Part shown: in pieces, positions 1 through 7,784 of the stretch | Numbering within the stretch: position 1 is the stretch's first letter | Layout: every line of letters starts with the position of its first letter | Assembly: GCA_045543095.1 (NCBI GenBank) | Contig: JAZQMC010000002.1 | Coordinates: 1 to 64,000, forward strand | Reading direction: 5' to 3' | DNA from: Fimenecus sp045543095 | Lineage (GTDB): Bacteria; Bacillota; Clostridia; Oscillospirales; Acutalibacteraceae | DNA length: 64,000 nucleotides | Notes under the pieces: model-generated | Database searches by the model: none | Seen by the model: only the letters and a program-made list of their open reading frames with translations | Told to the model about the DNA's origin: nothing | Position numbers and translations under genes: made by a program

Positions 1-1
1 A

Positions 2-625
2 AGAAAAGACGGAACTGTTGATACAACGAAGCGAATCAGATATGCCTGCTATGGAAAAAGCAGAAAGCAGACGGAGTGTGACGGTCAGTCGGGTTACACT
101 CTGCATATTCTTGATGATTTGATTGATGAAATTGTCCGTGACATTTTCCGTAAAATGAAAGGTGTATCAAAATCTGATGTAATCAAGCTCCGTTATGCTG
201 ATGAACTAGACGTGAGAAAAGCAAGACTCAATATGCTGAAAGCGGATTACGGTAAAGAGTTTGAAAATCTCACCATACTGAAATCCGAGGTTGTTAAGGC
301 TATCAAAGGTGAAAGCTCCTTTTCGCCTGATACTCTTTCGGAGCTGATTGCAGAAGCGGAAAAAGAGTGCGGCAGGCTTTTTAACTTATGTGCAGATGCT
401 GAAAAAGATGTTGCAGACGGTGAAAGTGTTCTCAAAAACTTATCCGACAACTTTGATGAACTGATTTCTTGGGCAGAGCTTTATGGTGAAGCGAGTTTTG
501 AAAAGAAAAAAATGATTGTTAATTGCTTAATTAAACGTGTTGAGGTTAGCAGAGGGTATAAGCTGAAAGTTGAGCTTAATATTGACTTTGAGCAGTTTAT
601 GGTTGGTATTGATAAGGTGGCATAA
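2..625 (+). CDS. Large serine recombinase, C-terminal fragment (cut by window edge)
   Basis: The frame is open from the first bases, so the gene begins left of the window; a later TTG near 119 is only an internal codon. The first residues (RYACYGKSRKQTEC, then DGQSGYTL) match the zinc beta-ribbon after the recombinase domain of large serine integrases. A charged helical stretch of about 80 residues follows, likely the coiled coil. The end (KKKMIVNCLIKRVEVSRGYK) resembles the C-terminal DUF4368-type region. The catalytic serine domain is not visible. Such enzymes integrate or excise conjugative or mobilisable elements, so an element probably lies or lay to the left. Family call is firm; activity cannot be judged. 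Confidence 0.85.
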   Translation, partial: RKDGTVDTTKRIRYACYGKSRKQTECDGQSGYTLHILDDLIDEIVRDIFRKMKGVSKSDVIKLRYADELDVRKARLNMLKADYGKEFENLTILKSEVVKAIKGESSFSPDTLSELIAEAEKECGRLFNLCADAEKDVADGESVLKNLSDNFDELISWAELYGEASFEKKKMIVNCLIKRVEVSRGYKLKVELNIDFEQFMVGIDKVA

Positions 626-696
626 AATCTTTTATGAAATGGCGACAGGTAGATAATTCTTTGGTACCATATTTTTTAGCTTTTCTTAAAAAGGTG

Positions 697-725
697 TTGA
701 CAAATAGTTGAAATTCTTTTAGAAT
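697..725 (+). promoter_or_regulatory. Sigma-A-type promoter for the S51 gene
   Basis: TTGACA at 697-702 and TAGAAT at 720-725 are separated by 17 bases, upstream of the gene starting at 779. Confidence 0.7.
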
Positions 726-731
726 GAGAAG

Positions 732-743
732 GAACAAATGTTC
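732..743. promoter_or_regulatory. LexA/DinR-box-like palindrome
   Basis: GAACAAATGTTC is a perfect GAAC-N4-GTTC palindrome and fits the core of the Gram-positive SOS box (GAACRNRYGTTY). It lies 6 bases after the -10 element, over the expected transcription start, where bound LexA would block initiation. A single site in AT-rich DNA could occur by chance. Confidence 0.45.
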
Positions 744-778
744 GATTAAATGTTTTGTATTCACAGGAGATGTTTTAT

Positions 779-1384
779 TTGAAAAAAATCCTTTTGACCT
801 CTACTGGTCTTGAAAATAAAATGGTAGCAGAAAAATTTATTGCCCTTGTACCAAAACCAGTAAAAGAACTCAAGATTTTATTTGTGCCGACAGCTTCAAG
901 AACTGATGATGAAAAAGTATTCGTAAGGAAGTCATTAAACGAACTTTTATCCGTTGGTATTAACAAAGATAATATTGTTTGGTTTGATGCTGATGATGTA
1001 TCAACATACTTTAATGATTCTGAATTTGATTGTATTTATGTTTGTGGTGGTAATGCATTTTATTTGCTAAAAAAACTAAAAGAAAACAATTATTTCTCTA
1101 GAATTAAAGAATTTGTAAATAAAGGTTTGTTTTATGTTGGTATAAGTGCAGGCAGTGTGATTGCAACTTCTGACATAAACTATATTCTTTGCATGGATGA
1201 AAATGACTGTAAACTAGATGATACAGCAGGTCTTTCATTCCTTTCATCAGCACTGATTCCACATTACAACGAAGAATTTTCTGATACTGTCAGTTTATTA
1301 ATGAACAATGGTAAAGAAGTGGTTACGATAAGTGATAATCAAGCAGTTGTTATATTAGGTGAGAAAATTGAGAAAATCGGTTAA
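779..1384 (+). CDS. Peptidase S51 / type 1 glutamine amidotransferase-like protein
   Basis: About 201 residues. The TTG at 779 is chosen because AGGAGA at 765-770 sits 8 bases upstream and the product then starts MKKILLTSTG; in-frame TTG 755 and ATG 770 are alternatives. GISAGSV around residue 127 is the nucleophile elbow of the S51 (dipeptidase E/cyanophycinase-like) fold, and CGGNAFYLL before it is a second family motif. In this family a Ser-His-Glu triad cleaves Asp-X dipeptides, but many members have unknown substrates. The gene stands alone between the recombinase tail and tRNA-Ala, behind its own promoter and a LexA-like site, so it may be cargo of the decayed element. Family call good, substrate unknown. 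Confidence 0.75.
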   Translation: MKKILLTSTGLENKMVAEKFIALVPKPVKELKILFVPTASRTDDEKVFVRKSLNELLSVGINKDNIVWFDADDVSTYFNDSEFDCIYVCGGNAFYLLKKLKENNYFSRIKEFVNKGLFYVGISAGSVIATSDINYILCMDENDCKLDDTAGLSFLSSALIPHYNEEFSDTVSLLMNNGKEVVTISDNQAVVILGEKIEKIG

Positions 1385-1458
1385 TAGTAGCACGGTACTT
1401 GCGTTAACCCTTGAAATTGTGTATAAATGATTAATAAACATATCAGTTACAAAAGAAC

Positions 1459-1498
1459 CAAGTAAAAAACCGAGGTCATAAAACCTCGGTTTTTTACT

Positions 1499-1500
<2 letters not shown>
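1459..1500. terminator. Bidirectional terminator between S51 gene and tRNA-Ala
   Basis: A near-perfect inverted repeat (arms 1459-1476 and 1483-1500, GC-rich core ACCGAGG/CCTCGGT) is flanked by A6 and T6 runs. It can end the rightward S51 transcript and the leftward tRNA-Ala transcript, touching the CCA end of the tRNA. Confidence 0.8.
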
Positions 1501-1574
<74 letters not shown>

Positions 1575-1602
1575 ATGTATTAAATTTTTTCAACTGCTCA
1601 AT

Positions 1603-1651
1603 GTGGGGTGCGTTTCTGAGTGCCTTGGGCTCCCAACTGAGCTACGCCCCC
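1603..1651 (-). pseudogene. Decayed tRNA (intact 5' acceptor and D-arm start only)
   Basis: Read leftwards, GGGGGCGTAGCTCAGTTGGG (start at 1651) is a normal tRNA 5' end up to the middle of the D-arm. The sequence then jumps to unrelated bases. No anticodon arm or T-arm follows. CGCACCCC near 1605-1612 could be the remnant of the 3' acceptor strand, with one mismatch. It lies about 30 bases upstream of tRNA-Ala in the same orientation, so it looks like an internally deleted second tRNA. Confidence 0.55.
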
Positions 1652-1828
1652 TAATGCTCACATATTGTAACACATATCTTGCAAAATTTCAATATCTTTC
1701 GCTTTGGGCCTTATTCCCAACAAAACAGCTTTTGCTTTGTAAACTTTGCCTAATTTGTGCTATTCGTATGGAAAAATCAAGTTTTATGTGGTAAAATACT
1801 TTATCAAATTATTTAAAAGGTGATTTGT

Positions 1829-2884
1829 TTGGAATTTCTTACCAAAGAATACACATTCCCATCTCATTCGGGCTTGTGCGATATATATGCCCAAAGTGCC
1901 GCACCAATCGACTATGGCTCAATTAAAGGCATTGTTCAGATTTCTCACGGTATGGCTGAATATTCAAACCGTTACGCTCGTTTTGCTCTTGAGCTCTGCA
2001 AAGCGGGTTACGCGGTGTTTATAAGCGACCATATCGGCCACGGCTCATCTGTTACAGACCGTGATATGCTTGGATTTTTCGGTGAAACCGAGGGCGAAGA
2101 GCATTTTGTTGAAGATTTGAAGACTCTTACCGATAAAATCAAAGCCGAATATCCCCATCTGCCGTTTTTTATGCTCGGTCACGGTATGGGCAGTCTTATT
2201 GCCCGCAAATACACGGCGAAATACGGTTATTTGCTCGACGGCGTAATTTACAGCGGTACAAGTGGTGAAAATCCCGCGTTGGGAATCGGCATTCAGCTTG
2301 CAAATACGCTTATTAAAGAGAATGGGCCAAAGCACCGTTCAGAACTCTTGGACACAATCGCATTCGGTACTTATAACCGCAAAACCAAAAAGCGTACCGA
2401 TTACGATTGGGGCTCTCGCGACGAGGCAGAAATCGACAAATATATGGCGGACGAGCTTTGCGGATATAAATATACCGTAAGCGGTCTGAAAGCACTTTTC
2501 ACAACACTTAAGCAGGTTTCATCCCGCCGTTGGTACAATTCAATACCGTTAAGTATGCCGATACTTCTCATTTCTGGCTCAATGGACCCTGTTGGCGACT
2601 ACGGCAAAGGCGTAAACGAGGTTTGTAAAAAGCTCAAAAAGACAGGTCACAAAAATGTGACTATGAAGATTTATGAGGGTGCACGTCACGAAATACTCAA
2701 CGAAATCAACCGTGGTGAAGTTTATATCGACATTATCGACTGGCTTGACGAAAAAGTTGAAAAACAGCAAGAAGAAATGACCCAACCCGCAGTTGTGGAA
2801 TCAATCGACGAGGTGGTTATCCCCGTAGAAACGCAAACAGAAGAAGCCCCTGACGAACCACAAGAAGAAAAAGCAGAAGAATAA
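1829..2884 (+). CDS. Alpha/beta hydrolase (monoacylglycerol lipase/lysophospholipase-like), nucleophile motif altered
   Basis: 351 residues from TTG 1829, with AAAAGG 8 bases upstream (GTG 1820 also possible). The fold follows Hydrolase_4 lipases: VQISHGMAEYSNRY oxyanion region, SDHIGHG, then LGHGMGSLIARK at the nucleophile elbow. The family motif is GHSMG; here the serine codon is GGT (Gly), so the usual nucleophile is missing. The acid (SGSMDPVGDYGKGV) and histidine (EGARHEIL) positions are kept. The last 45 residues form an acidic Glu/Pro-rich tail unlike the family. It is monocistronic with its own terminator. Possibly a non-catalytic or altered enzyme. Confidence 0.8.
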   Translation: MEFLTKEYTFPSHSGLCDIYAQSAAPIDYGSIKGIVQISHGMAEYSNRYARFALELCKAGYAVFISDHIGHGSSVTDRDMLGFFGETEGEEHFVEDLKTLTDKIKAEYPHLPFFMLGHGMGSLIARKYTAKYGYLLDGVIYSGTSGENPALGIGIQLANTLIKENGPKHRSELLDTIAFGTYNRKTKKRTDYDWGSRDEAEIDKYMADELCGYKYTVSGLKALFTTLKQVSSRRWYNSIPLSMPILLISGSMDPVGDYGKGVNEVCKKLKKTGHKNVTMKIYEGARHEILNEINRGEVYIDIIDWLDEKVEKQQEEMTQPAVVESIDEVVIPVETQTEEAPDEPQEEKAEE

Positions 2885-2890
2885 AAAATA

Positions 2891-2926
2891 ACGGACAGTG
2901 CAGTTTTTCGCATTGTCCGTTTTTTA
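2891..2926 (+). terminator. Rho-independent terminator of the hydrolase gene
   Basis: ACGGACAGTGC (2891-2901) pairs with GCATTGTCCGT (2910-2920, one G-T), followed by T6. Confidence 0.85.
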
Positions 2927-2960
2927 TGTATAGAATTGCCCACCCTTATTGTAAGGGTGG

Positions 2961-3004
2961 GCAATATACACCATTTAATGAGTTCTACAAATTCAAATTT
3001 GTTT
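2961..3004. repeat. 44-bp dispersed repeat with terminal CTACAAATTCAAATTTGT
   Basis: Bases 2961-3004 are identical to 22871-22914. The last 18 bases are the right end of the composite elements at 6543-6739, 22711-22912 and 45456-45624. A separate hairpin (GCCCACCCTTA/TAAGGGTGGGC, 2938-2962) directly precedes it. No matching left end is seen, so this is a partial copy. Confidence 0.8.
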
Positions 3005-3038
3005 GGCACACATAAACTTTCCGTTTAATATTTGTGCT

Positions 3039-4427
3039 TTAGTTATTCTCTTTAAGTGCTTTTTCTTTGTCTTTCTTTAAGAATGCAAGCATCGGGATGA
3101 ATATGAGCACTGCAACGATTGCTGCATAAAGGAACATTGCCTCTGTGGGAAGAACTTTTTCAGCACCGTTTTCAATGTATGTAACATCTGAATTCTTTGT
3201 GGCAATATTACCAAGAGTCGGTCCAACCACCATTGGAATGAGAACAAGGAAAATCATTCTGATACCTTGGAAAAGTCCAACCTTATCCTGCGGAATATTA
3301 TCACGAACATTTGCGGCAAACTGTGTTGTAATTACAATGTAACCGATAAGTGTTGGCGTAACACCGATTATTACTCCAACAATATTTTTTGTTGTTGACA
3401 TAATCAAAAGACCGGCAACGAGCAAAAGAACACAAACGATAAATGCTAATGGCTTGTTCTTGCCGGCAAGCTTCATAAAGAAAATAATACCAACTACCAT
3501 AACAACAATCGCTATAACTGCCGGAACAATTACGCCTGCTGAAAGGAAATTCACTCCCTCGTTTGCAGGAATAACAACTGAACCGAGATAGATGAAAAGA
3601 TATGGGAAGAATACCTGGAATGCAGAGTTGAATGTACAACCTGATGCAAGAATTAAGTAAAGGTTGCTGTTTTCTTTAACAACACTTGGTCTGAAACCGT
3701 AGAAAAGGTCTGCCCAATAACTTGTTTTTGGAGAATTTTCATCTTTCTTTTCTGCAAATTTCTTTGGATTTTCAAGAAGGAAAAGTCCGATGATACCAAC
3801 AAGAGTAACAAATATGCCAAGGCCGATGAAGAATGTTGCGTAGGAGATTACACCACCTTGGGCGAGTGAGCCGACAACCATAATTACTGCCATAGCGATA
3901 AAGCCCATAAATGTAAATACTGTTTCAACTTTTGCAGTTGTTTCGGGAGTTGTAACGTCAGTTACCCAAGCATTAAATGCAGAGTCGTTACTTGTTGAGC
4001 CCATAAATGTCATAATCATATCCATTACTATAACCACCCAAGCAGTTACGGTAACAATCTGGGCACTGTTTTCAAGTCCGAAAACAGTCGCAACATTTTC
4101 TTTTGTGATAAGTCCGAAAAGTGCTGTAATAATACCCCATGCGATATAACCAAGCGAAATAAACATTTTACGGTTTCTCATCTTTTCGCTGAGTGTACCC
4201 ATAATAAATGTTGTTACAACCGCAACAATAGCAGAAGATGTAACCATAATGTTTACGGCATCAGTAAGAGTTAGCGACGAACCCATTGAGCCTTCATTAA
4301 ACACCATATCATTTAAAAATGTGTTAAAATACATATTCTCAACGTTCCAGGCAAGTGAACCCATAAACATAAAGAGAAGAATTCCTGCCCAGATGCGTTT
4401 TGTAAGTTGTCCGTTTTTGTTTTCCAT
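3039..4427 (-). CDS. MFS/GPH-type sugar transporter
   Basis: 462 residues with about 12 hydrophobic segments and a long charged central loop (about 220-245), the layout of MFS or glycoside-pentoside-hexuronide permeases. AGAGGTAAA lies 6 bases before the ATG. It starts 12 bases after the GH13 stop in the same direction, so the two are co-transcribed. The neighbour suggests uptake of an alpha-linked di- or oligosaccharide, but the substrate is inferred from context only. No PTS domain or binding-protein partner is present. Confidence 0.8.
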   Translation of the reverse strand: MENKNGQLTKRIWAGILLFMFMGSLAWNVENMYFNTFLNDMVFNEGSMGSSLTLTDAVNIMVTSSAIVAVVTTFIMGTLSEKMRNRKMFISLGYIAWGIITALFGLITKENVATVFGLENSAQIVTVTAWVVIVMDMIMTFMGSTSNDSAFNAWVTDVTTPETTAKVETVFTFMGFIAMAVIMVVGSLAQGGVISYATFFIGLGIFVTLVGIIGLFLLENPKKFAEKKDENSPKTSYWADLFYGFRPSVVKENSNLYLILASGCTFNSAFQVFFPYLFIYLGSVVIPANEGVNFLSAGVIVPAVIAIVVMVVGIIFFMKLAGKNKPLAFIVCVLLLVAGLLIMSTTKNIVGVIIGVTPTLIGYIVITTQFAANVRDNIPQDKVGLFQGIRMIFLVLIPMVVGPTLGNIATKNSDVTYIENGAEKVLPTEAMFLYAAIVAVLIFIPMLAFLKKDKEKALKENN

Positions 4428-4439
4428 AAAATTTACCTC

Positions 4440-6113
4440 TTATTTAAAATAGTAAACTCTGCATTCATAAGGTCTTGTTACGAATGAGTTATGTGTTACA
4501 GGGTTAAGACGATAGTTTGAAAGAACTAATTCACCTTTTGAAAGGTCAATTCCTTGTGGTGCCTCAAAGTTTACGCACTTTTCAGAGAATGAGCATACAA
4601 CAAGGATTTTTTCGCCCTCAAGATTTCTCTCATAAACAAAAAGTTTATCACTATTCTCATAATACTGCTTGAAATCACCGTAAATTGCAACTTCGTGTTC
4701 CTTGCGGAATTTAAGGAGTTTACGATAGTAATTGAGAATGGAGTTTTCGTCAGCCTCTGCCTGTGCTACGTTGATTTCTGTATAGTTGGGATTAAGGTTA
4801 AACCAAGGCTCAACTGTTGAGAAGCCTGCATATTCACTGTCATCCCACTGAACAGGCGTTCTTGAATTTTCGCGTGAACCTGCGTTTGCCATCTTAACGA
4901 ATTTGTCACCCTTGATGCCAAGTTTATTGAACATCTTCTGGTTGTTAAAGGTAATCATATCCTTGAATTCATCAATTGAGTGAAGCTTGATATTTGTCAT
5001 ACCGATTTCCTGACCCTGATAGATAAAAGGAGTACCTTTTTGAAGATAGCACATTGTTGCAAGCATTTTACCACTTTCAACCCTGTATTTAAGTGAGCCA
5101 TAACGGTCAATAATTCTTGGGTGGTCATGATTTTCAAGATAAAGAGTGTGCCAACCCTTACCATTCATAGCGTCATACCATTTCTGGTAGCATTTCTTCA
5201 TCTTTTTGAGGCTGAACGGAGTTTTAATCCAGTCAGTCATAAAGCAGTCTGCTTCAAGATGGTCAAAACTGAACATCGTTTTGAGAACCTGAGTTTCATC
5301 CTCTGTAACAAAACGAAGAACTTTTTCAGGAGTAATGAGTGGACCTTCACCAACCGTGAAGCAATCATATTTTGAAAGCACATCGTCGTGGAATTCTTTA
5401 AGGTACTCGTAAAGATGAGGTCCGCAGTTGTAATGCTCCATACCTGCTGCAACAGGAATCGGAATAGCGTTTGGAAGTCCCTCTCTCTTTGAAATATATG
5501 TAATAACGTCCTCACGGAAACCATCAACGCCCATATCAAGCCAGAACTTCATAATATCTTTAACTTCTTGACGGACTTTTGGGTTATCCATATTCAAATC
5601 GGGCTGACCCTTTGTGAAAACGTGAAGATAATATTCATCAACCTCTGGTACATATTCCCAAGCACCACCTTCAAATGTTGACATCCAGTTATTAGGTGGT
5701 TTTTTGCCGTTTTTACCCTTACCTTTTCTCCAGATATAGTAATCGTGGTAAGGATTGTCAACGCTCTTGCAAGCTTCCTTGAACCAATGGTGTTCGGTAG
5801 ATGTATGGTTAACGACCAAATCCATAAACACTTTCATTTCACGCTCGTGACAACCTGCGAGAACCTTTTTAAATGTTTCCATATCACCGTATTCAGGATT
5901 GATATCCATATAATCGGCAATATCATAGCCATAGTCAGCATTAGGTGATTTGAAAAGTGGTGAAAACCAGATAGCGTCAACACCGATACTCTTTATGTAG
6001 TCAAGTTTCTCATAAATACCCTCAAGGTCACCGATACCGTCACCGTTTGAGTCCTTGAAGCTTCTTGGCCAAATCTGGTAAACTACCATTTCCTTATACC
6101 AAGTTTTTTTCAT
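4440..6113 (-). CDS. GH13 alpha-glucosidase (oligo-1,6-glucosidase type)
   Basis: 557 residues, normal for MalL/TreC-like intracellular GH13 enzymes; no signal peptide. The conserved regions appear in order: DLVVNHTS (region I), GVDGFREDVI with the nucleophile Asp (II), TVGEGP with the acid/base Glu (III), and ENHDHPR (IV). YHDYYIWRKGKGKN is typical of oligo-1,6-glucosidases, and the Val after the nucleophile Asp is the residue linked to alpha-1,6 preference in this family. It acts in the cytoplasm on imported isomaltose- or maltose-type sugars, matching the transporter gene just downstream. First gene of the two-gene operon. Confidence 0.9.
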   Translation of the reverse strand: MKKTWYKEMVVYQIWPRSFKDSNGDGIGDLEGIYEKLDYIKSIGVDAIWFSPLFKSPNADYGYDIADYMDINPEYGDMETFKKVLAGCHEREMKVFMDLVVNHTSTEHHWFKEACKSVDNPYHDYYIWRKGKGKNGKKPPNNWMSTFEGGAWEYVPEVDEYYLHVFTKGQPDLNMDNPKVRQEVKDIMKFWLDMGVDGFREDVITYISKREGLPNAIPIPVAAGMEHYNCGPHLYEYLKEFHDDVLSKYDCFTVGEGPLITPEKVLRFVTEDETQVLKTMFSFDHLEADCFMTDWIKTPFSLKKMKKCYQKWYDAMNGKGWHTLYLENHDHPRIIDRYGSLKYRVESGKMLATMCYLQKGTPFIYQGQEIGMTNIKLHSIDEFKDMITFNNQKMFNKLGIKGDKFVKMANAGSRENSRTPVQWDDSEYAGFSTVEPWFNLNPNYTEINVAQAEADENSILNYYRKLLKFRKEHEVAIYGDFKQYYENSDKLFVYERNLEGEKILVVCSFSEKCVNFEAPQGIDLSKGELVLSNYRLNPVTHNSFVTRPYECRVYYFK

Positions 6114-6155
6114 AAAAATAACACCCCTATTTGTTATAGAATATATACATATTTA

Positions 6156-6183
6156 AGTATAGCATATAAAATAGAAAATGCAA
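6156..6183 (-). promoter_or_regulatory. Promoter of the GH13-transporter operon
   Basis: Reverse strand TTGCAT (6178-6183), 16-base spacer, TATACT (6156-6161), about 43 bases before the ATG. Confidence 0.5.
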
Positions 6184-6210
6184 AGTGCAAAATATAAAAT
6201 AATTAAAAAT

Positions 6211-6294
6211 GTCATTCTGAGGAACGAAGTGACGAAGAATCTCTGTTGGTTTCGTTCTTTATTAAAGGAGATTCTTCGCTTCGTTCAGAATGAC
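6211..6294. repeat. GTCATTC...GAATGAC palindromic repeat, copy 1
   Basis: Long inverted repeat: GTCATTCTGAGGAACGAAGT... with GAAGAATCTC in the left arm and GAGATTCTTCGCTTCGTTC in the right arm, ending GAATGAC. The other copies are at 6627-6712, 34306-34370, 39661-39741 and 55985-56048. The central 15-25 bases differ between copies while the arms are kept. It sits just after the rubredoxin stop. Confidence 0.9.
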
Positions 6295-6307
6295 GCTTTG
6301 AATTTTA

Positions 6308-6466
6308 TTATTTTTCAGGGACAAACTGTTCTTTACCCACGTGGCATATAGGACAGAAAAAATGGTCAGGTAAATCCTCAAATTTCGTACCGGGAGTAAT
6401 GTCCATTTCAGGACATCCCGCATCTTCGTCGTACATCCAGCCACAAACTTCGCAGACATAAACCAT
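6308..6466 (-). CDS. Rubredoxin
   Basis: A 52-residue ORF, MVYVCEVCGWMYDEDAGCP to the C-terminal FVPEK. The two metal knuckles CEVCGW (residues 5-10) and CPICHVGK (38-45) provide the four Cys ligands of an Fe(Cys)4 site, and spacing and length are those of classical rubredoxin. AGAGGTG sits 6 bases before the ATG. Rubredoxins carry single electrons in the cytoplasm of anaerobes, often to superoxide reductase, rubrerythrin or flavodiiron oxygen reductases. No such partner gene is adjacent. It is flanked on both sides by palindromic repeats. Confidence 0.95.
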   Translation of the reverse strand: MVYVCEVCGWMYDEDAGCPEMDITPGTKFEDLPDHFFCPICHVGKEQFVPEK

Positions 6467-6542
6467 AAAAACACCTCTTTTAAAATTTTTAATAGTTTAT
6501 GCACAAATTATATTTATATGTGATAATTAATTTGTGAATTGA

Positions 6543-6739
6543 ACAAATTGGGGTTTGTAGAAATGCAAAATGTAAAATGCAAAGTGCAAAAATTAAGGGT
6601 CTGCGACGCAATTATATAATTGGGTAGTCATTCTGAGGAACGCAGTGACGAAGAATCTCTAACTAGTTTTACTCTCTATTTAAAAGAGATTCTTCGCTTC
6701 GCTCAGAATGACACGAAGAGTTCGACAAATTCAAATTTA
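6543..6739. repeat. Composite element with inverted ends, containing GTCATTC repeat copy 2
   Basis: Left end ACAAATTGGGGTTTGTAG (6543-6560); right end CGACAAATTCAAATTTA (6723-6739). The reverse complement of the right end matches the left end at about 12-13 of 17 positions, so the ends are imperfect terminal inverted repeats. The interior holds a GTCATTC...GAATGAC palindrome (6627-6712). The right end supplies the TAA stop of the neighbouring EEP gene. About 197 bp with no coding capacity. Confidence 0.7.
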
Positions 6740-7663
6740 CATTTCAACTTCTGCGGTAATCATAAAGTGGTCGGACACAAATGAACCCTCTATTTTTTGA
6801 TTATGAACTGTGTAATTACTGATTTTTTTTGATTTGTCAGTAAAGATAAAGTCAATCGGTGCATTGTCATAGCCTTTGCCCCAACCGTGAAATGTGCCGA
6901 TTGTTTTGCCGTTTTCAACCGTATCACAAGCCTTGACAAATCCTTTTTCTTCTAATGCCTTGATTGCAAGTCCGTCGGGATACTGGTTGAAATCGCCCGT
7001 GATAATCGTTGTGATTTCACCGTATTTTGCCTTAATTTCTTCAGTTTTTTCTGCAATAAGCTTTCCGCCCAAATCTTGAGCCTCGGTACTTACATGGTCC
7101 AGGTGTGTATTCAAATGAGCAAACATAGCCCCTGTATTTTTATTCTTAAGCACCACATAAGAGCAAATTCTGTAACAAGCAGCATTTTCAAACTTTGACT
7201 CTTTTTCAGGTGTGAGCGAAATCCAGAAAGTGTCACTTTCAAGGAGTTCAAACTTGTCTTTAAGATAAAAAATTCCGCTCATTTCAGAGGTTTGTTCCTT
7301 GTCGTCACCGCCACGCTTTACGCCGTAATAAGCATATTGGGGTAAAAGTTCTTGGAACTTACCCTGCCAGATACTGTTAAGTTCTTGCACGCCAAGCACA
7401 TCGGGCATAACAGCATTAATTTGCTGTGCAAAAAGATGTGCACGGCGGGTTGTATATGTACCCTCAATTAAAATTCCCCAAGGTGAAGCCGTATTATAAC
7501 TTGCCACAAGCAAACTGTCATTATTATTTATTCTTTCATCGGCAGATTTTATTACCACATCAGGTGTCATAGGATATGTTGCAAAAAACACACCCGTAGC
7601 AATTCCCAATACCGACACCAATGCAACTGAAGATAAAATTATCGCTTTCACTTTTTTATTCAT
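6737..7663 (-). CDS. Secreted or membrane-anchored endonuclease/exonuclease/phosphatase-family protein
   Basis: 308 residues. An N-terminal hydrophobic helix (about 8-29) after MNKKVK is a signal anchor or signal peptide, so the domain faces outside. EEP motifs follow in order: ASYNTA, GVQELNS (metal-binding Glu), NTHLDH, TGDFNQ, IDFIFTD and SDHFM. This fold covers DNases, sphingomyelinase-like and inositol phosphatase enzymes, so the substrate is uncertain; export suggests nucleic acid or lipid scavenging. The stop codon lies inside the inverted end of a repeat element, so the original C-terminus may have been changed. Confidence 0.85.
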   Translation of the reverse strand: MNKKVKAIILSSVALVSVLGIATGVFFATYPMTPDVVIKSADERINNNDSLLVASYNTASPWGILIEGTYTTRRAHLFAQQINAVMPDVLGVQELNSIWQGKFQELLPQYAYYGVKRGGDDKEQTSEMSGIFYLKDKFELLESDTFWISLTPEKESKFENAACYRICSYVVLKNKNTGAMFAHLNTHLDHVSTEAQDLGGKLIAEKTEEIKAKYGEITTIITGDFNQYPDGLAIKALEEKGFVKACDTVENGKTIGTFHGWGKGYDNAPIDFIFTDKSKKISNYTVHNQKIEGSFVSDHFMITAEVEM

Positions 7664-7784
7664 AACATCATTCCCTTTTAATTGGTTAATTATAATTTAT
7701 CATAAAATCGTTGTAAAATCAATCGCATTGTGATAATATAGTATTTGTATAATTTTATGTATTTTTAAGAGGGTACAGAATTTT

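Noticed and set aside
1603..1794. 63-aa ORF after tRNA-Ala
   Set aside because: Covers a tRNA fragment, has no ribosome-binding site and no recognisable protein pattern.
6262..6504. 80-aa reverse-strand ORF
   Set aside because: It is an out-of-frame shadow of the 52-aa rubredoxin and runs into a repeat; the rubredoxin frame has the Cys motifs and ribosome-binding site.
7664..7784. c-di-AMP (ydaO) riboswitch before trkA
   Set aside because: Only about 120 AT-rich bases, too short and without the conserved motifs.
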